Source: Mogibacterium sp.
Lineage (GTDB): Bacteria; Bacillota; Clostridia; Peptostreptococcales; Anaerovoracaceae
DNA length: 64,000 nt
Reading direction: 5' to 3'
Assembly: GCA_017434025.1 (NCBI GenBank)
Contig: JAFRGC010000050.1
Span: forward strand, 41,797 to 105,796
The position numbers were made by a program, and so were the translations under genes. This document shows, piece after piece, positions 35,759-44,432 of this stretch (positions are counted from its first letter, which is position 1; every line of letters starts with the position of its first letter). The notes below the pieces were generated by a model. It did not search any database, was not told where the DNA came from, and was given only the letters and a program-made list of their open reading frames with translations.

Positions 35759-35784
35759 AAGAGTGGGGCTACCCACTCTTTCAC
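35759..35784 (+). terminator. Hairpin in the rimP leader
   Basis: A 9-bp stem AAGAGTGGG / CCCACTCTT with loop GCTA and a T-containing tail, downstream of the operon promoter and 40 bases before rimP. It may end transcripts from the PBP gene, or attenuate this operon, which encodes the termination factor NusA. Confidence 0.55.
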
Positions 35785-35823
35785 TTATGTTTGGATTTTT
35801 ATGACCTTGCGGAGGCAGAGATA

Positions 35824-36300
35824 ATGGCCAGAGAAGATATCCCGGGCAAGATCGGGGAGATCCTTGCAGATTTCCTTGCAGACAAGGAACTGGACATCTA
35901 CAGGATCGTATATAAGAAAGAAGGACCTGGTTGGGTACTCAGAGTTTTCCTCGACAAGACAATGGATGCTGAGAACGAATATGTCAGCATCGATGAATGC
36001 GAGGCGGTGACAGGCTATCTCAGCGACAAACTGGACGAGCTCGATCTGATCGACAGGAGTTACAATCTCGAAGTCAGCTCACCGGGGCTCGACAGAGAAC
36101 TGATCAGAGAATCTGATTATGTCCGGTTTGCAGGCAGACAGGTCGAAGTCAAGACTTATGAACAGATAAACGGCAAGAAGAATTTTGATGGTATCCTGGT
36201 AGGCAAAGAAGGCGATATCGTCACGATAGACGTCGGAGGAGAAAGGCTGGAGATACCGTCAGGTAAGATTTCCAAGATAAATCTAGCAGTAGTATTCTAA
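35824..36300 (+). CDS. rimP: Ribosome maturation factor RimP
   Basis: 158 residues; start at 35824, 8 bases after GGAGG (a TTG at 35791 precedes that site). RimP helps 30S assembly around S12. Blocks: LDIYRIVYKKEGPGWVLRVFLDK, SIDECEAVTGYLSDKLDE, YNLEVSSPGLDRELI, and the C-terminal Sm-like barrel (GILVGKEGDIVTIDV). First gene of the classical rimP-nusA-rnpM-infB-rbfA operon. Confidence 0.95.
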   Translation: MAREDIPGKIGEILADFLADKELDIYRIVYKKEGPGWVLRVFLDKTMDAENEYVSIDECEAVTGYLSDKLDELDLIDRSYNLEVSSPGLDRELIRESDYVRFAGRQVEVKTYEQINGKKNFDGILVGKEGDIVTIDVGGERLEIPSGKISKINLAVVF

Positions 36301-36311
36301 GGGAGGACACG

Positions 36312-37415
36312 ATGAACAAAGAATTTCTGGATGCATTTGCAGATCTTAAGAAAGAGAAGAATCTCTCCGAAGAAGAGATCATCGGAGCTATCAAAGATTC
36401 GATAGAGAATGCATACAAGAAGAATTACGGCGCATCCAATGTCAGAGTCGAAGTCGATATGGAGACCGGTGATGTGACCGTTCTGATGGGAATGGAAGTC
36501 GTAGAAGAGGTCGAGGATGAGCTCACACAGATCTCACTCGAAGAAGCAAGAGAGATCTACGAGGAATATGAGGTCGGCGATGTAGTCGAATATCAGATCG
36601 ATCCAAGGGATTTCAACAGGATCGCAGCGCAGGGAGCTAAGCAGGTATTCGTACAGAAGAACAGAGAGGCAGAGAGGATCAACTCCTACAACGAGTTCAT
36701 CAGCAAGAAAGGCCAGATCGTTACCGGTAAGGTCGAGAGGATCAATAACGGAACGATGCTCGTGTCTCTCGGAAGGACAGAAGGAAGAGTACCTGGCTCC
36801 GAGCAGGTCAGGACAGAGTCTTTCAAGCCTGGCGACAGGATCAAGGTCTATGTCATGGATGTCAAGAAAGACAACAAGGGACCGCAGGTCCTGCTTTCAA
36901 GATCGCACCCGGGACTTGTCAGAGGGCTGTTTGAGCTCGAGATCCCTGAGATCGCAGATGGTACTGTTGAGATCAAGGGCATCGCAAGAGAAGCCGGATC
37001 CCGCACTAAGATCGCTGTTTACTCCAAGGACGAGAACGTTGACCCTGTCGGCGCATGCGTAGGTAACCGCGGCTCCAGAGTACAGAACATTACAGATGAG
37101 CTCTTCGGCGAGAAGATCGACATTATCGTCTGGGATGAGGACCCTGCTGTTCTGATCAGCAATGTTCTCAGACCGGCTATTGTTGAAGGCGTATATATCA
37201 ATGAGGAAGAGAGATCCGCTACCGCTGTAGTACCTGAACAGCAGCTCTCGCTGGCTATCGGAAGAGAAGGCCAGAACGTAAGACTTGCTGCCAGAGTCAG
37301 CAACTGGAAGATCGATATCAAGAGCAATGAACAGCTCAGAGAGATGGGCTTCGCATTTGATGAATATGAAGATGCTGACGGAACGAAAGCGGAACATGCA
37401 GGTACAGATAATTGA
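36312..37415 (+). CDS. nusA: Transcription termination/antitermination factor NusA
   Basis: 367 residues. An N-terminal RNA-polymerase-binding domain, an S1 domain (GQIVTGKVERINNGTMLVSLGRTEGRVPGSEQV) and two KH domains (SRTKIAVYSKDENVDPVGACVGNRGSRVQNI; SLAIGREGQNVRLAARVSNWKIDI). It lacks the C-terminal acidic repeats of proteobacterial NusA, as usual in Bacillota. Its stop overlaps the TTG start of rnpM. Confidence 0.97.
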   Translation: MNKEFLDAFADLKKEKNLSEEEIIGAIKDSIENAYKKNYGASNVRVEVDMETGDVTVLMGMEVVEEVEDELTQISLEEAREIYEEYEVGDVVEYQIDPRDFNRIAAQGAKQVFVQKNREAERINSYNEFISKKGQIVTGKVERINNGTMLVSLGRTEGRVPGSEQVRTESFKPGDRIKVYVMDVKKDNKGPQVLLSRSHPGLVRGLFELEIPEIADGTVEIKGIAREAGSRTKIAVYSKDENVDPVGACVGNRGSRVQNITDELFGEKIDIIVWDEDPAVLISNVLRPAIVEGVYINEEERSATAVVPEQQLSLAIGREGQNVRLAARVSNWKIDIKSNEQLREMGFAFDEYEDADGTKAEHAGTDN

Positions 37416-37684
37416 GAAGACATCAGACAACAGAGCCGATGCGCAGATGCATAGGCTGCATGCAGTCAAAACCTCAGAGCGAAATGATGAGGTTTACTGT
37501 CTGTGACAGCCGGATCGTTGCAGATGAGGCGCGCAGGAACGAAGGCAGAGGCCATTACCTCTGCAGGGATGATGAGTGCATTCGCAAATCATTCAAACGT
37601 AAAGCCTGGAACCGCATCCTGAAGACCGGTGCAGATACAGAGGAAATCATGAGAGCCATAGACAAGGCTCTCAATGCCAACTAA
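37412..37684 (+). CDS. rnpM: RNase P modulator RnpM (YlxR)
   Basis: 90 residues with the YlxR fold: MRRCIGCMQSKPQSEMMRFTV, GRGHYLCRDDECIRKSFKRK. TTG start at 37412 overlapping the nusA stop by 3 bases; an internal ATG (MRRCIGC) is an alternative start nine codons later. The family binds RNase P RNA in Bacillus. Usually followed by ylxQ, an L7Ae-type gene, which is absent here; infB follows after 11 bases. Confidence 0.92.
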   Translation: MRRHQTTEPMRRCIGCMQSKPQSEMMRFTVCDSRIVADEARRNEGRGHYLCRDDECIRKSFKRKAWNRILKTGADTEEIMRAIDKALNAN

Positions 37685-37695
37685 GGAGGGTATGA

Positions 37696-40671
37696 ATGTC
37701 AAAGAAAGTTAGCGAACTTACCAAAGAACTTGACATCACATTACAGGAACTCAAGGACTATGCGTCCAAGATGGGCATCACTATCAGCAATGCCAACAGC
37801 AAAGTTGAAGATGTAGATGCACAGAGAATAACCAGTACTATCAATCTATTGAAAGGAAATGCGTCCGGTACCAAAACGGGAAGCGGCAAGCCTAAGATCA
37901 AGGCTGTTCCGGTGATCAACAGAGATGCGTCGAAGGCCAGGCCGCCGATGGGCAAGCCTGTCATTCCTAAGAAGCCTGCAGCTCCGCCTGCCAAGCCGGT
38001 CAAGGAAAAACCACTGGAGGATGAGCCTGCTGCAGAAGCTGTGAAGAATGAACCGGTTGATATCCCGGCTGCAGAGCCTGTACCGGCTCCGGTATCTGTT
38101 CCGGAAGAACCAGCAGCAGAACCAGTTCCGGAGAAGACTGTTCCTGAGATCGAAGTACAAGCTGCAGAAGTCAAGCCAGAGGTAGCTGAACCTGCAGCAG
38201 CTGATATTCCTGTGCCTGAGAAACCGTCTGCAGAGCCAGCTCCACAGACTGAGGAGCCGTCAGAACCTGTCGAACCGGCACCTGCACCAGCTGCTGTACA
38301 GGAGAAGAAGCCTGAACCGGCACCTGCACCAGCACCAGCTCCGGCGCCAGAAGCAAGTACAGAAGAATACGTCAATGCTCCTAACAAGCCGATGAGATTC
38401 AAGAAGATCTCTGATGCTGCGACTGAGAAGAAGAAAGACGAAGAACTCAGGAAACGTCAGCAGGAGAGAAGATCCAAATCTCAGAATGAGGGCAAAGGCA
38501 AGGAGTCGAAAGGCGGAAGAGATTCTTCCAGAGACAATAGAGACAACAAGGATAACAAGGAGAACAAGGACCGCAGATCCGGCAAAGGCAAGGATGACCG
38601 CAGAGACAGAGATCACAAGGGGCCGAAGCAGGGAGATGACAGCAGAAAGCAGGGTCAGTCAAGACCTTCACGTGATAACGCTCCGGCTGCTGCACCTGCA
38701 GGAAATGCCAAGCCGGCTAAGGGCAAGAGCAAGAAGTTCTTCGATAATAAAGATAAGGACAAACAGTCCAGATTCGACAGACGCGAGGACGGTCCTGGCG
38801 GACGCAGAGGAACTGCCAATACGATTTATGATGAGAGAGCTCTTGAGAAGCAGGAACGTCATAAGAAGAAATATAAGACCAAGACTGTTGATGAACCGAC
38901 AGTAGAGGAACTCCTCCCTGAGGGCACCATCGCTGTAACGGCACCTATCACAGTAGCCGGTCTCAGTGAGCAGGCGGAAGTCAGTGTCAGCAAGATCATC
39001 ATGTCGATGATGCAGATGGGCGTGATGGCGACTATCAATCAGTCACTCGACAAAGACGCCATTGAGATGCTCGCAGAAGATCTTGGCCTCGATATCGTAG
39101 TTACAGAAGAAGAACCGGATATCGAAGAACCTGGCATCGATACTCACGAAGATTCCGAGAGTGATCTGCAGCCGCGTCCTCCTATCATTACTGTAATGGG
39201 ACACGTTGACCATGGTAAAACATCTCTGCTCGACGCGATCCGCAACACCAACGTTACAGCAGGTGAGTCAGGCGGTATCACACAGCACATCGGAGCTTCC
39301 GAGGTAGAGATCAACGGCAAGAAGATCGTATTCCTCGACACTCCGGGACATGAAGCTTTTACCACAATGCGTGCGAGAGGAGCTCAGGTAACAGATATCG
39401 CTGTACTCGTAGTAGCTGCAGATGACGGTGTAATGCCGCAGACCGTTGAGTCCATCAGCCATGCGAAGGCTGCCGGAGTACCGATCATCGTAGCGATCAA
39501 TAAGATGGATAAGCCGGGAGCAAATCCTGACAGAGTCAAGCAGGAACTTACTGAGCACGGTATCCTGGTCGAAGACTGGGGCGGCGATGTCATCTCCGTA
39601 CCTGTTTCCGCTAAGAAGGGCGAAGGCATCACAGACCTGCTCGAGATGATTCTTCTGCAGGCAGAAGTCCTTGAACTCAAGGCAAATCCTGACAGACTGG
39701 CTATGGGTACTGTTATCGAGGCGAGACTTGACAAGGCCAAAGGTCCTGTCGCAACACTGCTCGTCAGCAACGGAACCCTTAAGACAGGTCAGAGCGTAGT
39801 TGCAGGAACGACTTCCGGTAAGATCAGAGTCATGACAGACTTCAAAGGCAAGCCGATCCGCAAAGCAGGCCCGGCTACAGCCGTAGAGATCCTCGGTCTC
39901 TCTGATGTACCGGCCGCGGGCGACGCGTTCAACGTTGTCAGAGATGATAAGACTGCAAGGGAGATCGCTGCTAACCGTAAGGAGAAGATGAGAGAAGAAG
40001 TTCTTGCCAAGAATGCAAGCATGACTCTCGACAAACTCTTCTCACAGATCCAGGAAGGCGAGGCGAAGGAACTCAACCTCATCGTCAAAGCAGACGTTCA
40101 GGGATCCGTCGGAGCGATCATCACATCTCTGGAGAAGCTCGAAACTCCTGAGGTCAAGATCAATGTCGTACATTCCGGCGTAGGTACTATCAACGAATCT
40201 GACGTAATGCTGGCTGAGACATCGAATGCTATCATCATCGGATTCAACGTCAGGCCTACTACGGCAGTCACCAATCAGGCTGCTGACGCGGATGTCGAGA
40301 TCAGACTGTACAGGGTGATCTATGACATCATCGACGAGATCCAGGATGCTATGAAGGGCATGCTCGATCCGGAATTCAAAGAAGAAGTACTCGGCAAGGC
40401 AGAGGTCAGAGATACATTCAAGGTACCGAACCTCGGTATCGTTGCCGGCTGTTATGTAACAGAAGGCATGGTCAAGAGAAATGCTCAGATCAGGCTCGTC
40501 AGAGACGGTATCGTTATCCATGAGGGCGTGATCTCCTCACTCAAGAGATTCAAGGACGATGCGAGAGAAGTCGCTCAGGGATATGAGTGCGGACTTGGTA
40601 TAGAGAAGTACAATGACATCAAGCCTGGTGACATCATTGAGTGCTTCAACATGGTAGAGGTCAAAAGGTAA
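37696..40671 (+). CDS. infB: Translation initiation factor IF-2
   Basis: 991 residues. GTPase that brings fMet-tRNA to the 30S subunit. N-terminal IF2N helix bundle ([23 protein letters not shown]), then about 350 disordered residues: first Pro/Ala/Glu-rich, then Lys/Arg/Asp-rich. A second IF2N-like segment (about 400-470) precedes the G domain with GHVDHGKTS (about 501), DTPGHEAF and NKMDKP, followed by domains II-IV ending in the fMet-tRNA-binding C2 domain. Length is at the high end because of the linker. AAGGAGG precedes the ATG. Confidence 0.97.
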   Translation: MSKKVSELTKELDITLQELKDYASKMGITISNANSKVEDVDAQRITSTINLLKGNASGTKTGSGKPKIKAVPVINRDASKARPPMGKPVIPKKPAAPPAKPVKEKPLEDEPAAEAVKNEPVDIPAAEPVPAPVSVPEEPAAEPVPEKTVPEIEVQAAEVKPEVAEPAAADIPVPEKPSAEPAPQTEEPSEPVEPAPAPAAVQEKKPEPAPAPAPAPAPEASTEEYVNAPNKPMRFKKISDAATEKKKDEELRKRQQERRSKSQNEGKGKESKGGRDSSRDNRDNKDNKENKDRRSGKGKDDRRDRDHKGPKQGDDSRKQGQSRPSRDNAPAAAPAGNAKPAKGKSKKFFDNKDKDKQSRFDRREDGPGGRRGTANTIYDERALEKQERHKKKYKTKTVDEPTVEELLPEGTIAVTAPITVAGLSEQAEVSVSKIIMSMMQMGVMATINQSLDKDAIEMLAEDLGLDIVVTEEEPDIEEPGIDTHEDSESDLQPRPPIITVMGHVDHGKTSLLDAIRNTNVTAGESGGITQHIGASEVEINGKKIVFLDTPGHEAFTTMRARGAQVTDIAVLVVAADDGVMPQTVESISHAKAAGVPIIVAINKMDKPGANPDRVKQELTEHGILVEDWGGDVISVPVSAKKGEGITDLLEMILLQAEVLELKANPDRLAMGTVIEARLDKAKGPVATLLVSNGTLKTGQSVVAGTTSGKIRVMTDFKGKPIRKAGPATAVEILGLSDVPAAGDAFNVVRDDKTAREIAANRKEKMREEVLAKNASMTLDKLFSQIQEGEAKELNLIVKADVQGSVGAIITSLEKLETPEVKINVVHSGVGTINESDVMLAETSNAIIIGFNVRPTTAVTNQAADADVEIRLYRVIYDIIDEIQDAMKGMLDPEFKEEVLGKAEVRDTFKVPNLGIVAGCYVTEGMVKRNAQIRLVRDGIVIHEGVISSLKRFKDDAREVAQGYECGLGIEKYNDIKPGDIIECFNMVEVKR

Positions 40672-40676
40672 GATCA

Positions 40677-41054
40677 ATGGCTAAACACAGACAGGGCAGG
40701 CTCAGCGAAGAGATCAAGAAGAGCATCAGCGCTTTCCTCATCAACGGAGCCAAAGACCCGAGGCTGACATCCAGAATAATAAGCATTACAGGTGTAGACG
40801 TAACGAGAGACGGAAGTTATGCGACTGTATATGTATCACCGGTCTGTCTGTCTGATGAGGACAAGGCATCCGTTTACGGGGAAGTCCTGGAAGGCTTCAA
40901 CAGAGCCAAAGGGGCTATCAGGACGCAGGTATCCAGGGATATCAAGCTCAGATATACACCGGAGCTGATCTTCAAACTGGATTCATCTATGGACTACGGC
41001 AGACATATAGATTCGATACTGGAAACGCTCGATCTGGGCGGAGAAGAGGAATAG
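40677..41054 (+). CDS. rbfA: 30S ribosome-binding factor A
   Basis: 125 residues, start at 40677 (MAKHRQGRLSEEIKKSISAFL), 5 bases after infB. KH-fold maturation factor for the 16S rRNA 5' region. Family motifs: DPRLTSRIISITGVDVTRDGSYATVYVS, then IRTQVSRDIKLRYTPELIF and FKLDSSMDYGRHIDSIL. The frame opening at 40641 inside infB is not used. Confidence 0.95.
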   Translation: MAKHRQGRLSEEIKKSISAFLINGAKDPRLTSRIISITGVDVTRDGSYATVYVSPVCLSDEDKASVYGEVLEGFNRAKGAIRTQVSRDIKLRYTPELIFKLDSSMDYGRHIDSILETLDLGGEEE

Positions 41055-41057
41055 GAT

Positions 41058-42032
41058 TTGAACGATACGATCAGAAGCATAGCAACTATAATGAGTGATC
41101 TGGACGGGATACTGCTGTTTCCCCACATCAATATGGATGGGGACGCGCTGGGATCCTGTTCAGCGCTTTGTCTTGCTCTGAGAAGTCTCGGCAAGAAAGC
41201 CTATGTCATGATCAACGAGCCTGTACCGAAGAATCTCGATTTCCTGGAATGCGGCTGCTGCACTACTGACGACAGCGTGCTTGAGGACGTTCAGCTGTCA
41301 CTGATGCTCGACTGCAACGGTATCAAGAGGATACCGGGCAGAGAAGCAGCCTGGGAGAGAGGCCGTCTGAAAGGATGCATCGATCATCACGCGACTGCTT
41401 CCAAAGACATCAGGTATGATTTTACCAGGATAGAGCCAAAATCCGCTGCGACCGGCGAGATCATCTACCGCCTGATCAAAGACCTCGGAGCAGAGATCAC
41501 TCTTGACATCGCGAATTGCCTTTTTGCTGCGATAACTACAGATACGGGCAATTTCCAGCATACGAACACTACGAGCCGGTCACATGAGATAGCAGGACAT
41601 CTGTATAAAGTCGAAGGATTCAATTCCAAGGTGATCAGCGCTCTCATATATGACAGGCGTTCCAAGGAGGCTCTCAGGCTGGAGAGCGCGGTTCTCGGGG
41701 ATCTTGATTTCTATGCGGACGGCAAACTTGCTGTCGGAAAAGTGACTCAGGATCTGCTCAGCCAGTATGGATGCACAATGGATGAAGCAGAAGGCATCAT
41801 CCAGCGCATAATGAGCATTGACGGAGTAGAAGCCGGGTGCCTGTTCAAAGAATCCTCTCAAGATAATGTAAGAGCCAGCCTCAGAGGCAGGACTTATGCC
41901 AATATGGAGAGAGTTGCAAGCAGATTCGGAGGAGGAGGTCATGTCCTGGCGTCCGGATGCACATTCCATACAACTGTAGCTGAGGCAGAGAAACAGCTTG
42001 TTCCGTGTCTTATTGAAGCTGTGAACGTGTAA
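41058..42032 (+). CDS. nrnA: DHH/DHHA1 phosphoesterase (NrnA-type oligoribonuclease)
   Basis: 324 residues, TTG start right after rbfA. DHH domain with [21 protein letters not shown], the signature IDHHAT and [14 protein letters not shown]; the C-terminal DHHA1 part has [31 protein letters not shown]. NrnA degrades nano-RNA and pAp; in this position (rbfA-nrnA-truB) it is conserved in Bacillota. Confidence 0.93.
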   Translation: MNDTIRSIATIMSDLDGILLFPHINMDGDALGSCSALCLALRSLGKKAYVMINEPVPKNLDFLECGCCTTDDSVLEDVQLSLMLDCNGIKRIPGREAAWERGRLKGCIDHHATASKDIRYDFTRIEPKSAATGEIIYRLIKDLGAEITLDIANCLFAAITTDTGNFQHTNTTSRSHEIAGHLYKVEGFNSKVISALIYDRRSKEALRLESAVLGDLDFYADGKLAVGKVTQDLLSQYGCTMDEAEGIIQRIMSIDGVEAGCLFKESSQDNVRASLRGRTYANMERVASRFGGGGHVLASGCTFHTTVAEAEKQLVPCLIEAVNV

Positions 42033-42042
42033 CGAGGTACAG

Positions 42043-42966
42043 ATGGCTATAACAGACGGTGTTATCAACATCAATAAGCCTGAAGGCTGGACATCACAGG
42101 ATGTCTGTGCCAAGCTGAGACACAGGCTGCATATCAGGAGAATAGGACATACAGGAACGCTCGACCCTATGGCTACGGGCGTTTTGCCTGTCTGCATAGG
42201 GAAAGCGACACGCATCATTGAATACTATGACAGTGATATCAAGTCCTATCATGCTGAGATGCAGCTTGGCATCGTGACAGATACTCTTGACAGGACCGGA
42301 GAAGTCCTGGAAGAGCAAAGCTTTGTAAGCGTGACCGAGGAGATGGTCCGAGCTGCATTCCGGGCTTATACAGGTCGGATACAGCAGATCCCGCCGAAGT
42401 ATTCAGCGCTGAAGATCAACGGCAGGAGGGCTTATGATCTGGCAAGAAGCGGAGAATCATTCGACATCAAACCGCGGCAGATCACGATCTATTCAAATGA
42501 TATCGCAGTGATGGATCTTGATGCGGGCAGGATCGAGTTCGATGTCAGATGCTCGAAAGGGACCTATATCAGGACGATCTGCGATGATATAGGCAGAGAA
42601 CTGGGATGTGGTGCCGTAATGACCGCACTGGAACGCACCGGATCAGGGTATTTCGGGATCGGACAGTCGGTCGGGATCAATGAAATCGTAGAAATGACAG
42701 ACGAAGAGATCGCCGGGCTTGTGATCCCGATGGACGAGACGCTTGTAAATCTCGGGAAGGTTGTACTTAACGATAATAGAATTATCGCATTTTCAAACGG
42801 AAATCCCTCTGATGTCGGTTATAAGATCACACAGGAGTCACGTTTCTGTTCTGAAGAAGATGGCAACACCCGGATCTACCGCGTTTACGGCCATGACAGG
42901 TTCCTGGGCGTCGGAAGTATAAGCCGGGGAACGCTGGTCCCGGAAAAGGTTATTACTGGAAATTAG
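42043..42966 (+). CDS. truB: tRNA pseudouridine-55 synthase
   Basis: 307 residues. N-terminal [16 protein letters not shown], catalytic Asp in [56 protein letters not shown] and [21 protein letters not shown]. Forms pseudouridine in the T loop of tRNA and acts as an RNA chaperone. Ten bases after nrnA. Confidence 0.96.
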   Translation: MAITDGVININKPEGWTSQDVCAKLRHRLHIRRIGHTGTLDPMATGVLPVCIGKATRIIEYYDSDIKSYHAEMQLGIVTDTLDRTGEVLEEQSFVSVTEEMVRAAFRAYTGRIQQIPPKYSALKINGRRAYDLARSGESFDIKPRQITIYSNDIAVMDLDAGRIEFDVRCSKGTYIRTICDDIGRELGCGAVMTALERTGSGYFGIGQSVGINEIVEMTDEEIAGLVIPMDETLVNLGKVVLNDNRIIAFSNGNPSDVGYKITQESRFCSEEDGNTRIYRVYGHDRFLGVGSISRGTLVPEKVITGN

Positions 42967-42974
42967 AACGTATA

Positions 42975-43943
42975 ATGGAAATATATACTAGTCTTCAACA
43001 AATCAATCTGACAGAGAGAACCGCAGTTGCTCTCGGCAACTTTGACGGACTGCATATCGGCCACAGAGCTATCATGCAGGACGCTATCGACGCGGCAAAA
43101 GAGAGGGGACTGAAGTCACTTTGCTTCACTTTCTCCAATCATCCTTTCAATTTCATCCTGCAGAGATCGGATGACGACCCGGATGCCGTCAAACTGATAT
43201 GTACTGAGTATGAGAAGATAGATCTTGTCAGAGGCATGGGATTCGATATCCTCGTCAATATACCTTTCGATGAAACGATCATGAAGATGAGAGCGAACGA
43301 TTTCTTCGAAGGGATCATCAAAGGCAGACTCAACGCCGGATTTGTTTCTGTCGGTTTCAATTATACTTATGGCGCCAGAGCGGAAGGCAAACCTGAAATG
43401 CTCATCAGACAGTGCATGCAGAATGACATCGGCATCAGTGTACATGATCCGGTGACTGCTGACGGTATCGTCGTAAGCTCCACGCTGATCAGAGAAATGA
43501 TCAGTACAGGCAATATGGAGAAGACTGCCATGTATCTCGGCAGACCGTATATGTTCTCCGGCACAGTAAGCCACGGCAAGCACATCGGCAGCAAGAACGG
43601 ATTTCCGACGATCAACATTCCGGCTCCGTCGAGGCAGATGCTGCCGCCGAACGGTGTCTATTTCAGCCGGATAGAGATCGGAGGCAAAGTTTATAACAGC
43701 ATCTCCAATATTGGGGTCAATCCGACCGTCAGCGCCGGCAACGCCAAAACGATCGAAACGTATATTTTCGATTTTGACGACGTTGTTTATGGAAGTAATG
43801 TAGCAGTCTACTTTGACCATTTCTCCCGCGGAGAACGCAAATTCCGCACGAGAGAAGACCTTTTCGCGCAGATCTCACATGACTGCGAAAGAGCCAGAGA
43901 ATATCATCAAAAAAGAGTAGACAATGCAATAGTTTCGTGTTAA
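42975..43943 (+). CDS. ribF: Bifunctional riboflavin kinase / FAD synthetase
   Basis: 322 residues. N-terminal FAD synthetase domain (ALGNFDGLHIGHRAIMQDA ... FNYTYGARAEG ... VSSTLIREMI) and C-terminal riboflavin kinase domain (SGTVSHGKHIGSKNGFPTINI, NGVYFSRIEIGG, NIGVNPTV, FDFDDVVYGSNVAVYF). Makes FMN and FAD from riboflavin. It lies between truB and rpsO as in many Bacillota; its 3' end overlaps the rpsO promoter. Confidence 0.96.
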   Translation: MEIYTSLQQINLTERTAVALGNFDGLHIGHRAIMQDAIDAAKERGLKSLCFTFSNHPFNFILQRSDDDPDAVKLICTEYEKIDLVRGMGFDILVNIPFDETIMKMRANDFFEGIIKGRLNAGFVSVGFNYTYGARAEGKPEMLIRQCMQNDIGISVHDPVTADGIVVSSTLIREMISTGNMEKTAMYLGRPYMFSGTVSHGKHIGSKNGFPTINIPAPSRQMLPPNGVYFSRIEIGGKVYNSISNIGVNPTVSAGNAKTIETYIFDFDDVVYGSNVAVYFDHFSRGERKFRTREDLFAQISHDCERAREYHQKRVDNAIVSC

Positions 43944-43946
43944 GAT
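43918..43946 (+). promoter_or_regulatory. Promoter of rpsO
   Basis: TAGACA (43918-43923), 17-base spacer, TAAGAT (43941-43946) with an upstream TG. The -35 lies within the last codons of ribF. Confidence 0.55.
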
Positions 43947-43952
43947 ACTCAC

Positions 43953-44058
43953 GTTGCTGTGCAGAGCGCAGCAGTGAATAAATAATACCCGCGCCGCAGT
44001 GGTGCGCATCTCCGGCGGTCACGCAGAGCGGGCGAACTACAGAAAAGGAGAAAGAACA
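43953..44058 (+). promoter_or_regulatory. rpsO leader with two hairpins (S15-type autoregulation candidate)
   Basis: About 100 untranslated bases. Hairpin 1: TGCTGTGC / GCGCAGCA (43955-43973). Element 2: outer stem CCCGC / GCGGG (43988-43992 with 44028-44032) enclosing GCCGC / GCGGT and internal loops. Ribosomal protein S15 represses its own mRNA through structured leaders in several phyla; S15 binding here is inferred from position and structure, not shown. Confidence 0.5.
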
Positions 44059-44325
44059 ATGCTTACTAAGGAAAAGAAACAGGAAATCATCAAAGAGTAC
44101 GCTATCACTGAAGGTGATACTGGTTCCCCAGAGGTTCAGGTCGCGATCCTCACTTACAGGATCAATGATCTCAATGAGCACCTCAAAGAACATCACAAGG
44201 ACTTCCATTCAAGAAGAGGTCTGCTCAAGATGGTAGGTCAGAGAAGAAGCCTTCTCAAGTACCTCAGAGAGACAGACATCGAGAGATACAGAAGCCTGAT
44301 CGCTCGTCTCGGACTGAGAAAGTAA
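44059..44325 (+). CDS. rpsO: 30S ribosomal protein S15
   Basis: 88 residues, start at 44059 ([15 protein letters not shown]) after AAAAGGAG; the frame upstream runs through the leader. Contains [43 protein letters not shown] and LLKYL. Binds the central domain of 16S rRNA early in assembly. Followed by a terminator and pnp, the standard order. Confidence 0.97.
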   Translation: MLTKEKKQEIIKEYAITEGDTGSPEVQVAILTYRINDLNEHLKEHHKDFHSRRGLLKMVGQRRSLLKYLRETDIERYRSLIARLGLRK

Positions 44326-44336
44326 TTATGACAATG

Positions 44337-44367
44337 AAGCGGGAGCGTCACAACACTCCCGCTTTGA
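44337..44367 (+). terminator. Terminator between rpsO and pnp
   Basis: A 9-bp stem AAGCGGGAG / CTCCCGCTT, then TTGATT. The T-run is short, so partial read-through into pnp is likely. Confidence 0.75.
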
Positions 44368-44432
44368 TTGTATATAAAAGAGAAGTACAACCCATAGCAG
44401 GAGAAAGAATTAACAGGAGGTAGTTGTTAATA

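Noticed and set aside
38040-38400. Long antisense frames opposite the infB linker
   Set aside because: They arise from Pro/Ala/Glu codon repetition (Gly/Ala-rich translations) and have no initiation signals.
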